Below are positions 11,809-23,162 of a DNA stretch of 64,000 nt, in pieces. Under the pieces are notes generated by a model. It was not told the origin of the DNA, did not search any database, and saw only the letters and a program-made list of their open reading frames with translations. Source of the stretch: Gaeumannomyces sp. JS-464. Lineage: Eukaryota; Ascomycota; Sordariomycetes; Magnaporthales; Magnaporthaceae. Positions within the stretch are counted from its first letter, which is position 1. Each line of letters begins with the position of its first letter. The position numbers were made by a program, and so were the translations under genes. The stretch is from assembly GCA_002197995.1 (NCBI GenBank), contig NGZR01000005.1, forward strand, positions 4,154,001 to 4,218,000. Reading direction: 5' to 3'.

Positions 11809-12955
11809 CTAAGTAGTCCTCCTAGTAGCGAAGTCCTCCTCGTCGTCCTCTTCGGTCGGGGTCATATACTGGAGGTCCTCTCCGAAGGAGTCTATCCAAA
11901 CAGAAGTGACGCCCACTAACCAGCACTGAGCGAAGCCAGGTGTCGTCCGGTGTGATGAGCCCCCTCTTGGTGGCCCGGGACTCGAAGCGGCTGATGGAGA
12001 CCGGGTCCACCTGCTTGCCCCTGAGCTAGGTTCTAACAAAATGCAACCCCTTTGACTGGCGACATTTTTGTGGCGCAGAAAACACGGATCGATGGAGAAG
12101 TGGAGACAACGGATCAAAGCTTACCTGCGTTATCGTTATCGGTGTTGTCACCCTGACAGGTGGCTGGGGAAAAAGCGCCCAGCTTTTTCTTCTTTTTTCT
12201 TCTTTTTTTCTTCTTTTTCTTGAGAGAAGATATGCAGCCTTTCTTCGCGACCTGCCCAGCCCATGCGAATACGGGCTTGCCGCGGGGGGCGTCAAGCTCA
12301 GTCCAAAAAGGAGATTAACCACCCGGGTCCGCGTCGCCCATGCCGAAACTGTACCTCAAGGGCGGAAACGGCCCGCGGGTGGAGACTGCCAGGAAAGGGC
12401 GAATATGAACCAAGAAGCGACGGAAGCAGAACGCATGGAGACCGAATCGACCAGTTGTACAACAAAGCTAGCACCGCTTACAACACACAGCAAACCGAGC
12501 TCGAAAAGCAACCCAGAGGAAGCCTGGCTCGCCGCACATACTTCGCCGCGACAGCCCAGCAACCGCCAGCCGCGCGTCGCCCGGGTCCCGCAACATCCTC
12601 GAGTCCTTCGGCGCATGCACGCCTCCCGGCACCGCAAACAACGATAGCGCTTCCAGGCAGAACCAGCCTAGCGTCAAAAGCGGGAAGACGGAGTTCGCCG
12701 GCGGTGGTGGCCCGACCTGCACCCGGAGCTGCCCAATGGCGATGGCGAAAGAGGGCGCTAGCAAAGCAAACCAGAAATATAGCGCGTTGCACCAAACGAC
12801 TTGACGAAGTTGCCAATACTGGCGTCAGTTTGAATCGGGTCGAAATTGTATTGGTCGGAAAGGTGCGGTTCCACAGTCGTATCTACCTGGAACGGGCCGA
12901 AAGAATCCAAACCCGCGTTCGTGTCGAACGGATCAGATGGGGTGTACGATCCCAT
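11809..12955 (-). CDS. Probable uncharacterised membrane protein, frame-disrupted, gene model incomplete
   Basis: I do not recognise a family. A start at 12955 gives MGSYTPSDPFDTNAG and about 60 soluble residues, then (one GG to GGG correction near 12770) a hydrophobic segment ISGFALLAPSFAIAIGQL, a Gly/Pro loop and a second segment VFPLLTLGWFCLEALSLFAV. A third hydrophobic stretch, ELGLLCVVSGASFVVQL, lies in another frame around 12470-12510. A segment FAWAGQVAKKGCISSL followed by a poly-Lys/Arg tract is encoded by the purine-rich run at 12185-12230. A consensus donor (GTAAGC) on the minus strand near 12124 and an AG near 12030 suggest an intron before VDPVSISRFESRATKRG. The tail is acidic (TPTEEDDEEDF) and ends at 11809. 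The ATG is only about 40 bp from the stop codon of the AAA+ gene on the same strand. That all pieces belong to one gene is an inference. Confidence 0.4.
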
Positions 12956-12994
12956 GTTGTCTGGTTGTTGAAAGGCTTCAGTTCACGACGTGCC

Positions 12995-15435
12995 TCACCA
13001 GAATTTCCAAAATGTCTTCCAAGACCACCCCTTAAAACGTGAGCTTTGGAAGTCGAAATCAGCGCCCGCCTCTCTCGTCGCCACGAGCACGGTCCTGATA
13101 TGGTCAGCACTCAGCCCAACATTCCCCTCCTGAGTGGCGAGCAGAGCAGCGACCTTGACCACGTTCTTGATTTGCCGCCCATTCATCGGGAGGCGAGATA
13201 GACGCCTGAAATCCTTGTCTGTAAGGCTGTGTCCCATGCACCGGCCCGTAAACTGCCTCCATATTTGCTCTTTGGCGGCCGGCTCCAGGTCCGGATAGTG
13301 GAGTGTCAAATCGATCCGACTGTGTATAGCCCGGTCGATAGCGTTGGCGCGGTTGGTGGTCATAATTAGAATACCGCGGTAGTATTCCAGAAGCCTGTAT
13401 TTTCGGTTAGTTTGTTGCAATATTACTGCCGGGGAATTTGCGTTCTGTTCATACCGGAGAAAGACAGAAACGATTTCATTCTGCAGCAGTTCCGACGCCG
13501 AACGTTTTTGGATAAAAACGTCGCATTCGTCGAAAAGCAGAACGGCATTCCACTTTGCAGTGAGCCCCAGAACCTCCTCTAGTTTTCGTTCAACCTGGGC
13601 AGCAGAGCTTCCGAGCTCCCCAGCACTGAGGATGTAGAGAGGCCGTTTGAGTTTGTCAGCCACGGCTTCGGCTGTCAGGGTTTTACCTGTGCCAGGGTTC
13701 CCAGCCAACATCATCACTATCCCCTGTCCTTTTCCTTCAATGACGTCGTCGAAAGTCTGGTTCGCATGCCCTTCCACAAAAGATAGCACCAGCTGCTTCA
13801 GTCCTTGGGGCAATATCAGGTTGGGGAATGCGGTATCGTTCCAGGAGATATCGATGATATCTTCAACCTGAAATTTGGCCCAAAGCTTTAGTTTGAGAGA
13901 GTAGCCTCGCACATGGATGCCACAAAGAAGCAGTTGCTCGTTGGTCAGACCAGAATCTAGAGTAAATCAAAATGTCAGAAGACGTGGAATGATAATCGAT
14001 TAGCCAGCGACATTTACCTTGCTCACCAGTCTCCTCGGCTTCGCTCCGCCTTAGCGAGTTTGAAGATGATGCAGTATCGACTTCTCGACATTCATCATCA
14101 TTCACATCGATCTTGTACAGAAGAGACTGCGAAGTCAGAGGGTAGGTGTGTAGTCGAGGCGCATTGCTTTCGTCAAAGTACGCATTGGCATCGACAACAA
14201 TGCGCCCATCGACCTAAACGTTTTGAGCAAGTTAACACCAGCTCGAATGTTTTAGTAGGTCATAAATTCCATAAAGCTTACCCGGCGGTCGCTCGAGCCC
14301 CATCGCGATTGACATTTAGCAACCCCTGAGTGTGCCAGGTAGTGGAACCCCTGAAGTCTCTGAAACTTCTGGCCTCGATCGATTGCTTTTCTCCTCGCTT
14401 CTTTTTCTTCCGGGTGAAATCGTGCCGGGAACACATCGAGCTCTGCAATGCGCTTTGTCCCATCGAATTGAGCGATGTGATGACACGAATCCGCGTACCC
14501 GAACTCGTGTCCGTCCCAATCGACGTATTTCACCGACACATACATTTGTCCCTCTCGATCGTTGTAAACACTTCGAGTGATAACGTAGAAGCGCTGGTGG
14601 CCGTCCTCGTTTGCGGTCACGAGGCTACGCGGCTTTAAAAGCGCCCAAAGAAGTCGATAGGTGATGACACCGTTCTGGAGCAAGTCGTCTACCTCGTTGA
14701 TGGTATCACGTAGCTCATTGTCAATCACGTCGTAAAGGAGCTGTGTAAAAGCCGCCGCAGTTGGGTCTTCGCTTTTCTGGCGTTCCAGGCTCCCTTCGAG
14801 GGCTTTCCAACGGTAGTAGAATATGCGGAACGGGGAGAAAAACACCAATTTTGTAAGGGTTGTGGTGACGTCGGCATACCCTTCAAAAATTTCGCCGAGC
14901 GTTTTTTTGAGCGATTGGCTTTGGATGACCAGCGAGTCAAGTACCAGAGGTTTCCCGGCCGAATGGTTTTTGGCCATACGGACGACGAGCGCTTTGTTTT
15001 TGACGTCGGCCTGCTCCTCGATAGTGTCACGTAGGTCGTCGGGTACTCCTCCACCCAGTTCTTGCAGCAGGCGCACTTGGGAGGGCCTTCGTACAAAGTC
15101 TGCACGGAGCACTGGAAGCCATCTTCGTCCTCGAGTCCCGGAGTGGCGTCTTCGCTCCCAAGAAGTTTCGCAATCGAAAGCAAGTGCTCATCTGGCGAGC
15201 CGGGTTCAGACACGTCGTCTTTGTTGATGGGTTCATCCTGCGACGACGATTCGGTACCATCGTCTGCGTCGATGGGTCCATCGCGCGAAGACGCTTCAGA
15301 GGTATTGCCTGAGATGGTGGGTTTGGGCTGGGCATGGCGCGTCACGGTGGAAGTTGCCAAGACGCTGGACAAGGAGGGTATTGGCTGCCCAGCCAGTGTT
15401 TGGCCATGGGCATGGCTATCAGTTCCTGACGCCAT
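12995..15435 (-). CDS. AAA+ ATPase with an N-terminal fungal regulatory region (DUF7025-like), frame-disrupted once
   Basis: The C-terminal AAA+ module has Walker A GNPGTGKT, Walker B AVLLFDECD, a sensor-1-like MTTNR and an arginine-bearing HSRIDL second-region motif, followed by an alpha-helical lid. The N-terminal half, about 380 residues, begins MASGTDSHAHG, is Ser/Asp-rich up to about residue 125, and then resembles the fungal domain found in front of such ATPases. Exons are 15435-14282, 14213-14018 and 13956-12995; introns of 68 and 61 bp are GT-AG. One base is missing in CCC (plus strand GGG 15041-15043); restoring it gives 770 residues. It shares a 530-bp upstream region with the HET gene. 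Members of this group are common and mostly uncharacterised in Pezizomycotina; a remodelling or signalling ATPase is the only safe functional statement. Confidence 0.85.
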
Positions 15436-15965
15436 GGGAGGATGAGCGGAGGGTGGAGAAAAGGGCAGACGTGGGTTGCAGAATCTCAGTCTCGATGCCT
15501 GCGTCCTTCTCTCTCGGTCGATATATCTGTTTTTCCTCTGGAGAACAAGCGGCACGGAGGTGAGCAGAGGTGCCCCGCCATCGCGAATTGTGTCCAGCCT
15601 GCCTCGAGTGGATCCGCGAGCCTTTGCCTCATGGGCTCGCTTGCCCAAGTTGAACCGGTTTATCCGGGGTGACACTGCATTTCTCTATATTCTCAACCAT
15701 TTGATACGGGGGAGCTGCTAATGCACGCATACATGTATGGATTGGACCACATAAAACGCACCCATCGGCACTACCCCACGTAAATCCCTGAGTGGTGAAT
15801 TACTGCTGACTGCATGTGGCTTGGCTACAGAAGTGCAGATGTGATCAAGACTGGGACCCAAGCCTGCCCTCAGAAATCCCCGCCCCTGGCGATAACAGCA
15901 AGCCAGTTTCTTCCCACTCACTCTGATCTTGGAGCAGCATCGCTGAAAGAGCCAGACCCGCGACA
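15436..15965. other. Intergenic: 530-bp bidirectional promoter of AAA+ (-) and HET (+) genes
   Basis: Short upstream region between two divergent genes. No clear TATA box; no gene recognised. Confidence 0.6.
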
Positions 15966-18674
15966 ATGAAGCGCGCCGACTACACGCTGGCCTTCCTCGA
16001 AAGCCTGGAGCCTTCGTTCTCGGATCAGGACGTCGAAGAAATATGGAATGACCGCGTTTTCCCTCTGGTCCACACGGACGACTTCGGCCGCAAACTGGCA
16101 GCAAATGTCGGACCCGAACGGCCGCTTCTTTCTACCGTCAGGAATCGTTGCCGCGTCGACGCCAAACCACACCATTTAAAACGGTGTATAGTCAACATCC
16201 AAGACAGCAACATCCAAACAACGATAACCTACGAATCTATCGTCTTTTCCAAAGTCGCGTACCACTTACACCTCAGAAAGGCCTCAAAGCAAGCCCAGCG
16301 ACCCCCAATTGTCGATTACAGACATTTTATTGATCAGTTCGCGAAGAAAATCCCTTTTCAGTGGCGAGAGCTCATTGTTCACCGTCATATTCATTTGTAT
16401 GAAGAAAGCAGTCGGCCACCGGCTCCTCTTTCTGTCGATGTGGGCACTCATCGACCACTCAGCCACCCAAACAACATCAGGCTTTTAAAACTGCTGCCTG
16501 CACAAGACTCTTGGTCGCGGTTGGAATGCACGCTCTTCGAAACCACACTGCCTCCGGACCTGGGGTTTGAGGCGCTGTCCTACGTTTGGGGCGATCAATC
16601 GCCGCACACGTTAAAACCGATGACGGTCAACGGACTAGCTTTTTCGGTGGGAAAAAATCTGGATGCGGCACTGCGGCAATTGCGCCCCCGAACGGGGAGC
16701 CCGAGGGTCATGTGGATCGACGCAGTCTGCATTGACCAGACCAACAACCAAGAAAAGGCGGAGCAGGTCGCGCAGATGGACGATGTCTACCGCAACGCCG
16801 CTAGTGTCGTAGTTTGGGTCGGTCGCGAGTCGCAAACCACTTCGGTGCTTTTTAAAGCGGTCGCCGTCGCCGGAGAGCTCGCGCAGGAGGACCCGGTGGC
16901 AAGACTCTCGGAAATTCAGCAGGCCGGTTGGTTCCCATTCAGACCTCTGGAGTACAGCCATGGACACCTTCCAGACCAACACGGGCACACACACGATCAA
17001 CACGGACCAAATCCGTGGAGGATTCTCAAGTCTATGCAGGGAGGCTGGAAACCAACCATAAAACCAGAGCTGCAGGCCATCGGGGCTGCTACAGCGCGAC
17101 ACCTGGCCCAGAACCCGCACATAGCTATTGAAGTGTGGACCAAGCTGTCTGAGGCGTATATCAAGATCCTTTCTCGGCCATGGTGGCAAAGAGTCTGGGT
17201 GCTGCAGGAGCTCCTGATGGCCAACAAAGTCACCCTCCACTGCGGCCCACATTCTATGGACTGGCAATTTTTCCGGATGCACCTGTTCAAAGTCATCGCT
17301 TTCCTCAAGCACTTCATATTCTACTCATCCAGGTATCCCAATGCCAGGATCACCCGGTTGACAGGGTTGTTTTACACGCTTGTCCAAAAAACCCGAAAAG
17401 CATTTCCATTGCTGATGCGGGAGGGGACCCTGCCCACCGACGGAGTCACAGCTGTGACCATGGAAGATCTGGTGTCTTTGACGAGCAGCTTCGCGGCCAC
17501 GAACCCTTGCGACAAGTTGTTTGCCCTGGTGAGCCTTCTTCCCACCGGAAGCCCAGAGCGACTGGTTTTCACCCCCAACTACTCGACAAAGTTCACACGG
17601 GTCTACATCAAAGCGGCGACTCACTGGCTGAAGACCACCCGGAGACTCGATGCCATAGTGGCATGGGCGGCGGCCGGTTCCGGCTCTTCTCTCGACGCGG
17701 AGCATGATGAGACGGGGCTTACAGAGACACAGGAGCCTCATCTCCCCTCATGGGTTCCTGACTTCAGACGTCCTCAGCTCTTTAAGTACTCCTCGATCTG
17801 GGTCAACCGCTTCTCGGCACACAAGATCTTGAACACGTACATGCGCCACAATCTAGGGAAGCCTCCAATTCCAGAGGCAGCCTCAACGGAACCCACGGGG
17901 GACGACTATATGCTCAACCAAATCCAGGTTTACAACGCCAGCCTGTACCCAAAATCGCCATTTCCTCTGGGCTTTGCGGCATGGGGCGAGATCTTCCTCC
18001 CACGAGGCGTCACCGTCGACACGGTTTGCCGAATTGGGTTTCATTGGAGCTTGGACCTCGTGGCTCTGGTGCAAGAAACTTTCCAAGGCCCTAAAAAGTC
18101 GGGCGAAGGGGTCGCCGCTGCCCAACTTTCACTCTTCGAGCATTGGAAGTCTCTAGCAGGACTGGGAGACCAAGGTCCCTACCCATTCACGGACCAAACT
18201 AGGCTCGAGGCTTTCTGGCGCACCCTCTGGCTGGACCGCTTCCGCGTCGACGGAGGGCCAGAGGGCACAATATGCTTCAGCCGCATTCTCGACATCAAGC
18301 ACGATAGCAAATACTCCTTCAATTCGAACATGTTCGAGGATGAAGAGACTGTGCGCAAAGTGCTCAATGGCCTGTTGGTTGAAACTATCGAGGCGTACCA
18401 ATTTGCCAACGTCAACCCGCACGGCTTGGGCATGAGGTTTTTCCGGACCTCTCAAGGGTTCATCGGGATCGGCCACCCAAACGTGCGGGAGGGCGACAAG
18501 ATCGTCGTGCTCCTCGGCGCTCCGGTCCCCTTAATCCTTCGAGAGTTTCCTGAAGGTCACATTGTTGTTGGGCAAAGCTATGTACATGGTATCATGGATG
18601 GCGAGATCATAAAAGCCAAAGGGGGCGAGGGAGAGCCGAAAGAGGAGGACTTTGAGCAGTTTAGGATTATTTAA
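15966..18674 (+). CDS. HET-domain (heterokaryon incompatibility) protein
   Basis: A single-exon, 902-residue open frame. The HET domain occupies roughly residues 165-360, with the usual landmarks: HPNNIRLLKLLP at its entry, then FEALSYVWGDQ, MWIDAVCIDQTNNQEKAEQV and MDDVYRNAASVVVWVG. After it come WWQRVWVLQELL and, near the C-terminus, the motif GDKIVVLLGAPVPLILRE found at the end of many long HET proteins. HET domains act in non-self recognition and programmed cell death after hyphal fusion in characterised cases; most paralogues are untested. The first 160 residues are not typical for the family and their second half is less GC3-rich, so the true start could lie downstream, or an unrecognised domain may be present. 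Frame intact throughout. Confidence 0.9.
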   Translation: MKRADYTLAFLESLEPSFSDQDVEEIWNDRVFPLVHTDDFGRKLAANVGPERPLLSTVRNRCRVDAKPHHLKRCIVNIQDSNIQTTITYESIVFSKVAYHLHLRKASKQAQRPPIVDYRHFIDQFAKKIPFQWRELIVHRHIHLYEESSRPPAPLSVDVGTHRPLSHPNNIRLLKLLPAQDSWSRLECTLFETTLPPDLGFEALSYVWGDQSPHTLKPMTVNGLAFSVGKNLDAALRQLRPRTGSPRVMWIDAVCIDQTNNQEKAEQVAQMDDVYRNAASVVVWVGRESQTTSVLFKAVAVAGELAQEDPVARLSEIQQAGWFPFRPLEYSHGHLPDQHGHTHDQHGPNPWRILKSMQGGWKPTIKPELQAIGAATARHLAQNPHIAIEVWTKLSEAYIKILSRPWWQRVWVLQELLMANKVTLHCGPHSMDWQFFRMHLFKVIAFLKHFIFYSSRYPNARITRLTGLFYTLVQKTRKAFPLLMREGTLPTDGVTAVTMEDLVSLTSSFAATNPCDKLFALVSLLPTGSPERLVFTPNYSTKFTRVYIKAATHWLKTTRRLDAIVAWAAAGSGSSLDAEHDETGLTETQEPHLPSWVPDFRRPQLFKYSSIWVNRFSAHKILNTYMRHNLGKPPIPEAASTEPTGDDYMLNQIQVYNASLYPKSPFPLGFAAWGEIFLPRGVTVDTVCRIGFHWSLDLVALVQETFQGPKKSGEGVAAAQLSLFEHWKSLAGLGDQGPYPFTDQTRLEAFWRTLWLDRFRVDGGPEGTICFSRILDIKHDSKYSFNSNMFEDEETVRKVLNGLLVETIEAYQFANVNPHGLGMRFFRTSQGFIGIGHPNVREGDKIVVLLGAPVPLILREFPEGHIVVGQSYVHGIMDGEIIKAKGGEGEPKEEDFEQFRII

Positions 18675-19759
18675 GGCTCGCAGCCTGTGGTGCCTCGATC
18701 GTCGCATGATCTAGAAAGATGTAGAACAGGAGCAAATCATAACTTAACTTTGTTGTTAGCGTGTCTAACTTGCCACAGGCTTTCTCCCAGGACGCTTGGC
18801 CGAGGATCCCTCGTCTTGACTCTATCGAAAATCTGGTCGGAGAACTTCTTTAGCAGGTACGCCGGCAGCGATTTACGAGTTCCCTGTTGCAATCTGGTCC
18901 ACACATTTTCGGAAGCTCTGGATTAGGCGTTGTTGAGAAGCTCTTGTTGCAGCTGACGTTCGTCGATGATCGGGACCACCCGAGCCTTGAAGTGAAGCCC
19001 GCTGTACCTCTGCCCTGCAGCGCTCCACCCTCCCAACTTGGCCTCGACCGTCTCAATTGTGGTTGCTCTGGTCTGGTGACGCGACGTGCCGATCGAGATC
19101 CATCCGTCTCGCGAGCCACGCGTGGCAGGGAGCTCATGGGGTCATCAATTTGGAAGCAGACCAGACCTGTGCCTCCCGATGAACCTAATCATTACGGCAC
19201 GGGAATATGCGATGCCGTATTTGGCCCCCCTGTCGCTTGCATCGCGCTCCCGTGCAAGCATGGCCAAGGCGGCATGTACGTAATATTAGGTAGCTCCGCG
19301 CAATCAATGGGATTGAGACCGCCAATGGGTTTGATACCCCTATCTCGGGGATTGGAGCGCATCGGCTGGCCGCCGCCGCCACGATGCGTCGAGCCGAGGC
19401 TGGGCTGCCCCCATATCTGGTGTTCCCATATCTGACCAGCCTTTGGATTCAATTCTTTGCGCTCTCTTGTTCTTCTATCGTTCCTTCGCACCACGCCAGT
19501 CAGTCCACCCTCCCGCAGTTGGCACCTGCCAGACTCGAGCGGGTCGAATCGCTGTTCAGCCCTAAAGTATAACCACCAAGCGCAGCAGCTCGCATCCTGG
19601 GCCAACCTTGTCCGACCTTGTGCGCCCGCGTGCTCGGTCCGTGCTACCCGACGGTCATACTTGCCTCTCACAAAGGCAATTGTGGCCCGCCATCCTGAAT
19701 CTCCGGTAAGGACATATCGCATCAACGCCCCCCCAGACGACGGCGCCGCTGCGGAAACC
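18675..19759. other. Intergenic between HET and the sucrose transporter
   Basis: 3' flank of the HET gene and promoter of the SUT gene. Minus-strand protein-like segments near 18790-18990 (such as SLPAYLLKKFSDQIFDRVK) may be a relic or a broken gene but cannot be joined into a model. Confidence 0.45.
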
Positions 19760-22144
19760 ATGTCGTCTCCGAACGCCCGCGACGGCGCCGCAGCCCCAGC
19801 GGCCGAGCCAGCAGATGCGCTCGCCGCGACCACAAGCGACGGCAGTGTTGACAGACGTGCCCGCCAAGACCCAGACCCGGTTGGGTGCCCAGACCAGGCG
19901 CCGGCTGCTCGGGGAGAGCCCGGCGCGCCCGCTGACCTCGGCCGGAGGGCGAGCAGGAGCAGGCGCCACGGCCACGCACCCCGCGATAGCGACGACGCCC
20001 CCGCTGCACCACGGAGCGACAGCCCCGAGCCCGAAACCGCCACTCTCATCGGCGGTCGCGACGACGGCGACCACGCGCACGACGACGGCCAGGCCAGGCT
20101 TTGGCCGAGCGACGACAACGCGGTCCAGCAGGACGAGGACATGTCGACATGGACGGGCAGGGCCGCCGTCAAGGGCGGCTCCGAGACGGTGCGCATGGCC
20201 CTGCTGACGTGCAATGCTATCGGAGTTTCGTGGGTCTCGCCCTCCGCCTCCTTTCTCCGTGTCCGAGCCACCGACTGACGTTTTTCCGTTGCGGCTGTGA
20301 CGGCAGCTTCACCTGGGGAGTCGAGATGACGTGTAAGTGCCTTTTCTACCCCAGGCGTTTCTTCCTGCTCCTGACTCTCCCCGTTTAGATTGCACGCCGT
20401 ACCTGCTATCTCTAGGTCTGACCAAAGGGCAAACCTCAATGGTTTGGCTCGCGGGCCCCTTGTCCGGCCTTATCGTCCAGCCCGTTGTGGGCGTGGTGTC
20501 TGATAGTTCAAAGTCAGAATGGGGCAGGCGCCGACCTTTTATCGCCGTTTGCTCCGTTATCGTCGCATTAGGTCTGTTGACCCTGGGCTTCACCAGAGAG
20601 ATCGTCAGCATGTTTGTCTACGTGCCGCCACCCTCGCCACCCGCCGACACTGCCGCCGCCGCCGCTGCCGCGTCAGTAGCCGGCCCGGGGCGCTTCTTGA
20701 CCATGGCACTGGCAGTCTTGGCTCTATACGTAACGGATTTCGCTATCAACGCCGTCATGTCCTGCTCGCGCTCCCTGATGGTCGACACCCTGCCCATGCA
20801 AAAGCAACAGTCGGGCGCTGCTTGGCACGGACGTATGGGTTCTATCGGGCACATCTTGGGCTACGGCGCCGGCGCCATCGATTTAGTTAGCATGCTGGGC
20901 ACGGGGCTCGGGGACACGCAGTTCAAGAAGCTCACCCTGATCGCCGCCGCCGGCATCCTGGCCACTTCGGGAATCACCTGCTGGGCCGTTTCGGAGCGCG
21001 TGCTAGTGTCGCCGGCGCCCGGCCCCCGCCACTCCGGCTCGCCCCAGCGCTTCAAGGTCTTTAGACAAATCTGGAGCACCCTTCTCGCCCTACCGCCTAA
21101 GATCCGTGGTATCTGCTGGGCCGTATTCTGGTCCTGGATCGGCTGGTATCCATTTCTGATCTACGTAGGTTCTTTCCCCTCTCAATGCCTCTCCTCGTTG
21201 GTGTCTTGCGCGTCCTGAGCGACCTGGCTGACCCTGTTCGTTTCTTGTCCTCCCTCCAGAGCAGCACATGGGTTGGAGAGACGTACTTCCGCTACGGCGT
21301 GCCCGCGGATGCAAAGGACAGCAAAGACGCGCTCGGCGACATGGGGCGCATCGGCAGCTCCGCCCTCACCGTGTACTCCTTTATCACAGTCCTGGGCGCG
21401 TGGATCCTGCCGCTCCTGGTGCGGAGCCCAGACGACAGCGACGACAGCATCCCAGACCCGTCCCTGCCCGGCGCCTCCTCGCAGCAGGAACAGGGTCCCC
21501 TCGCCATCCTGCACCGCCGCTACCCCAAGCTCGCCCGCTTCCTAGCCCGCTTCAGCCGCTCCAGGCCCGACCTGCTGAGCGTCTGGATCTGCGCACACCT
21601 GATGTTCGCCGCCGCCATGTCGCTGGCCCCGTTTGCCGCCTCCTTCCGCTTCGCCACGGCCCTGGTTGCCTTGTGTGGAATCCCCTGGACCATCTCAATG
21701 TGGGCGCCGACGGCGCTCTTGGGCGTCGAGGTCAACCGCCTCAGCAGCGGCAACGGCGGCGGTGGCGGGAGCTATCGTAGGCTCAGCATGTCATCGCTCG
21801 AGTTTGGGCAGCTGCCGGCCAGATCCGGCCCCGACGATCCCGCCTCGGCGACGGCAGCGCCCGGTGCTGGGGGAGGCGGCGGCGGCGGCGGTGGCGGAGA
21901 GCTTAGCGGCATTTACTTCGGGATCCTGAACATCTACGTCACACTCCCGCAGTTCGTGAGCACCCTCATCAGCACCCTCGTCTTCGCCGTGCTCGAACCC
22001 GGCAGAAGCCCGGAACTGTCGGGCGCGCACCCGCCGGAGCACAACCCAACCGATGGCCCTAATGCCATCGCCGTGTGCCTGTTTATTGGCGCCATGAGCG
22101 CCGTCGGCGCCGCCCACGCCACCAAGAAGCTCAAATATCTGTAG
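19760..22144 (+). CDS. Sucrose/alpha-glucoside:H+ symporter (SUT, GPH family)
   Basis: 718 residues. A hydrophilic, acidic N-terminus of about 145 residues precedes twelve predicted helices. Diagnostic motifs are the helix 1 region TFTWGVEM-like (here SFTWGVEMTYCTPYL), LSLGLTKGQTSMVWLAGPLSG and the RXGRR signature EWGRRRPFI between helices 2 and 3; also MSCSRSLMVDTLP, WHGRMGSIGHILGY and IPWTISMWAPTALLGVEVNR. Exons are 19760-20229, 20307-20332 (26 nt), 20389-21164 and 21260-22144. The first intron uses a GTGGGT donor, and the small second exon encodes the conserved TWGVEM helix start. A Gly-rich loop (21860-21897) separates the last helices. The family imports sucrose or maltose across the plasma membrane. 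Frame intact. Confidence 0.92.
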
Positions 22145-22280
22145 ACAACAAGGGAAACAAAGGTCTGGCTTGCCAGCTAAGGACTGCCATGACCGCAAGT
22201 TGAAGCAATCCCTCTGGCTGATTAATATTATATCAGATTGGACAGTTGCCGCTTTTTTCGCCGATATTGTTTCTCTCTTT

Positions 22281-22308
22281 CCCCCCCCCCCCCCCCCCCC
22301 CCCCCCCC
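22281..22308 (+). repeat. C28 homopolymer tract
   Basis: Twenty-eight uninterrupted C residues about 140 bp downstream of the SUT stop codon, flanked by CTTT and TCTCG. On the minus strand this is G28, able to form quadruplex structures. The exact length is uncertain in any assembly. Confidence 0.8.
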
Positions 22309-23053
22309 TCTCGTACTACTTTTTACATCGACACAAAGCTTCGAGTTAGAGCATTATTTTTCGCATAGCGCGGCGTTTGGCCCAAGGAGCTCTCTCACGA
22401 TATGCGAAGAGCGAGAGGCTACCTGGGAGTGCAGGGTTTGGTTTTATCATAGATGGTAGTTGTAGAGAGATGCTTAAGGAGTCAGGGCGGCATTCAAATT
22501 CGTATTTATTCTCAATACCTAGGTGTTCTCTGGTTGACTTTATCTTATCTAGCTCGATTGATGTCAACCATCTGTTTATTTTATTGCTATGTCCATGTCA
22601 ATAACTCCTACCTACTTCTTCAACCGTACAACGCGCCAAGTCTCTGACGAGTAGCACCCGTTGCATACTCCCATTCCTACATTTAATATCCAGCTCACAT
22701 CAAAGTCAATTGTACGTAATCAAAACATCGACAAGACTCATCCTGCAAAATGACAGCCCGGATGCCGTGTCAACATAAAAGTCCCTGGCGGCTCACGAGA
22801 AATAATAGGAAGATAGCGACGTGCCTCGTGGTAGATTAAAGGTGTAGGGCCGTGCTTGAGGTGGTAGAAGTACAAAGGAGATAACCCCCGGCTCCGGGAT
22901 CGAGTTTAAACAGCAGATAGATAAAGAAGGTGAAAACAAAAGGTAACCAGCAACACTGCGGCTTGTCCCCATCGATAAGTTGATGGAACACCAAACTAGC
23001 CAGACCTTTCCAGGACAAACCTGCTCCGTACTCCTGCCCTGAAACATCAGAGG

Positions 23054-23081
23054 AAAAAAAAAAAAAAAAAAAAAAAAAAAA
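23054..23081 (+). repeat. A28 homopolymer tract
   Basis: Twenty-eight uninterrupted A residues just beyond the Src1 3' end; on the minus strand it is a T tract about 80-110 bp after the stop codon. Confidence 0.8.
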
Positions 23082-23162
23082 CGGAAGAGATAGTGTGGGT
23101 GGGTAACCAGCCAAGACCAAATCACACTGCCACCGCCACCCATGAGAATGAAGGGGAATCCT

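Larger units (their letters stand above)
22145..23162. other. Intergenic between convergent SUT and Src1 genes
   Basis: 3' flanks only; holds the C28 and A28 homopolymers listed separately and an ACCTAGGT motif at 22518. No gene recognised. Confidence 0.55.

Noticed and set aside
18740..19080. Protein-like minus-strand blocks downstream of the HET gene
   Set aside because: Two neighbouring frames look equally plausible, no start, splice sites or family; not enough to call a gene or pseudogene.
19192..20439. A 415-codon minus-strand open frame over the start of the sucrose transporter
   Set aside because: Ala/Ser/Arg-rich, overlaps the GC-rich N-terminal exon of a recognised gene, no motif; a composition shadow.
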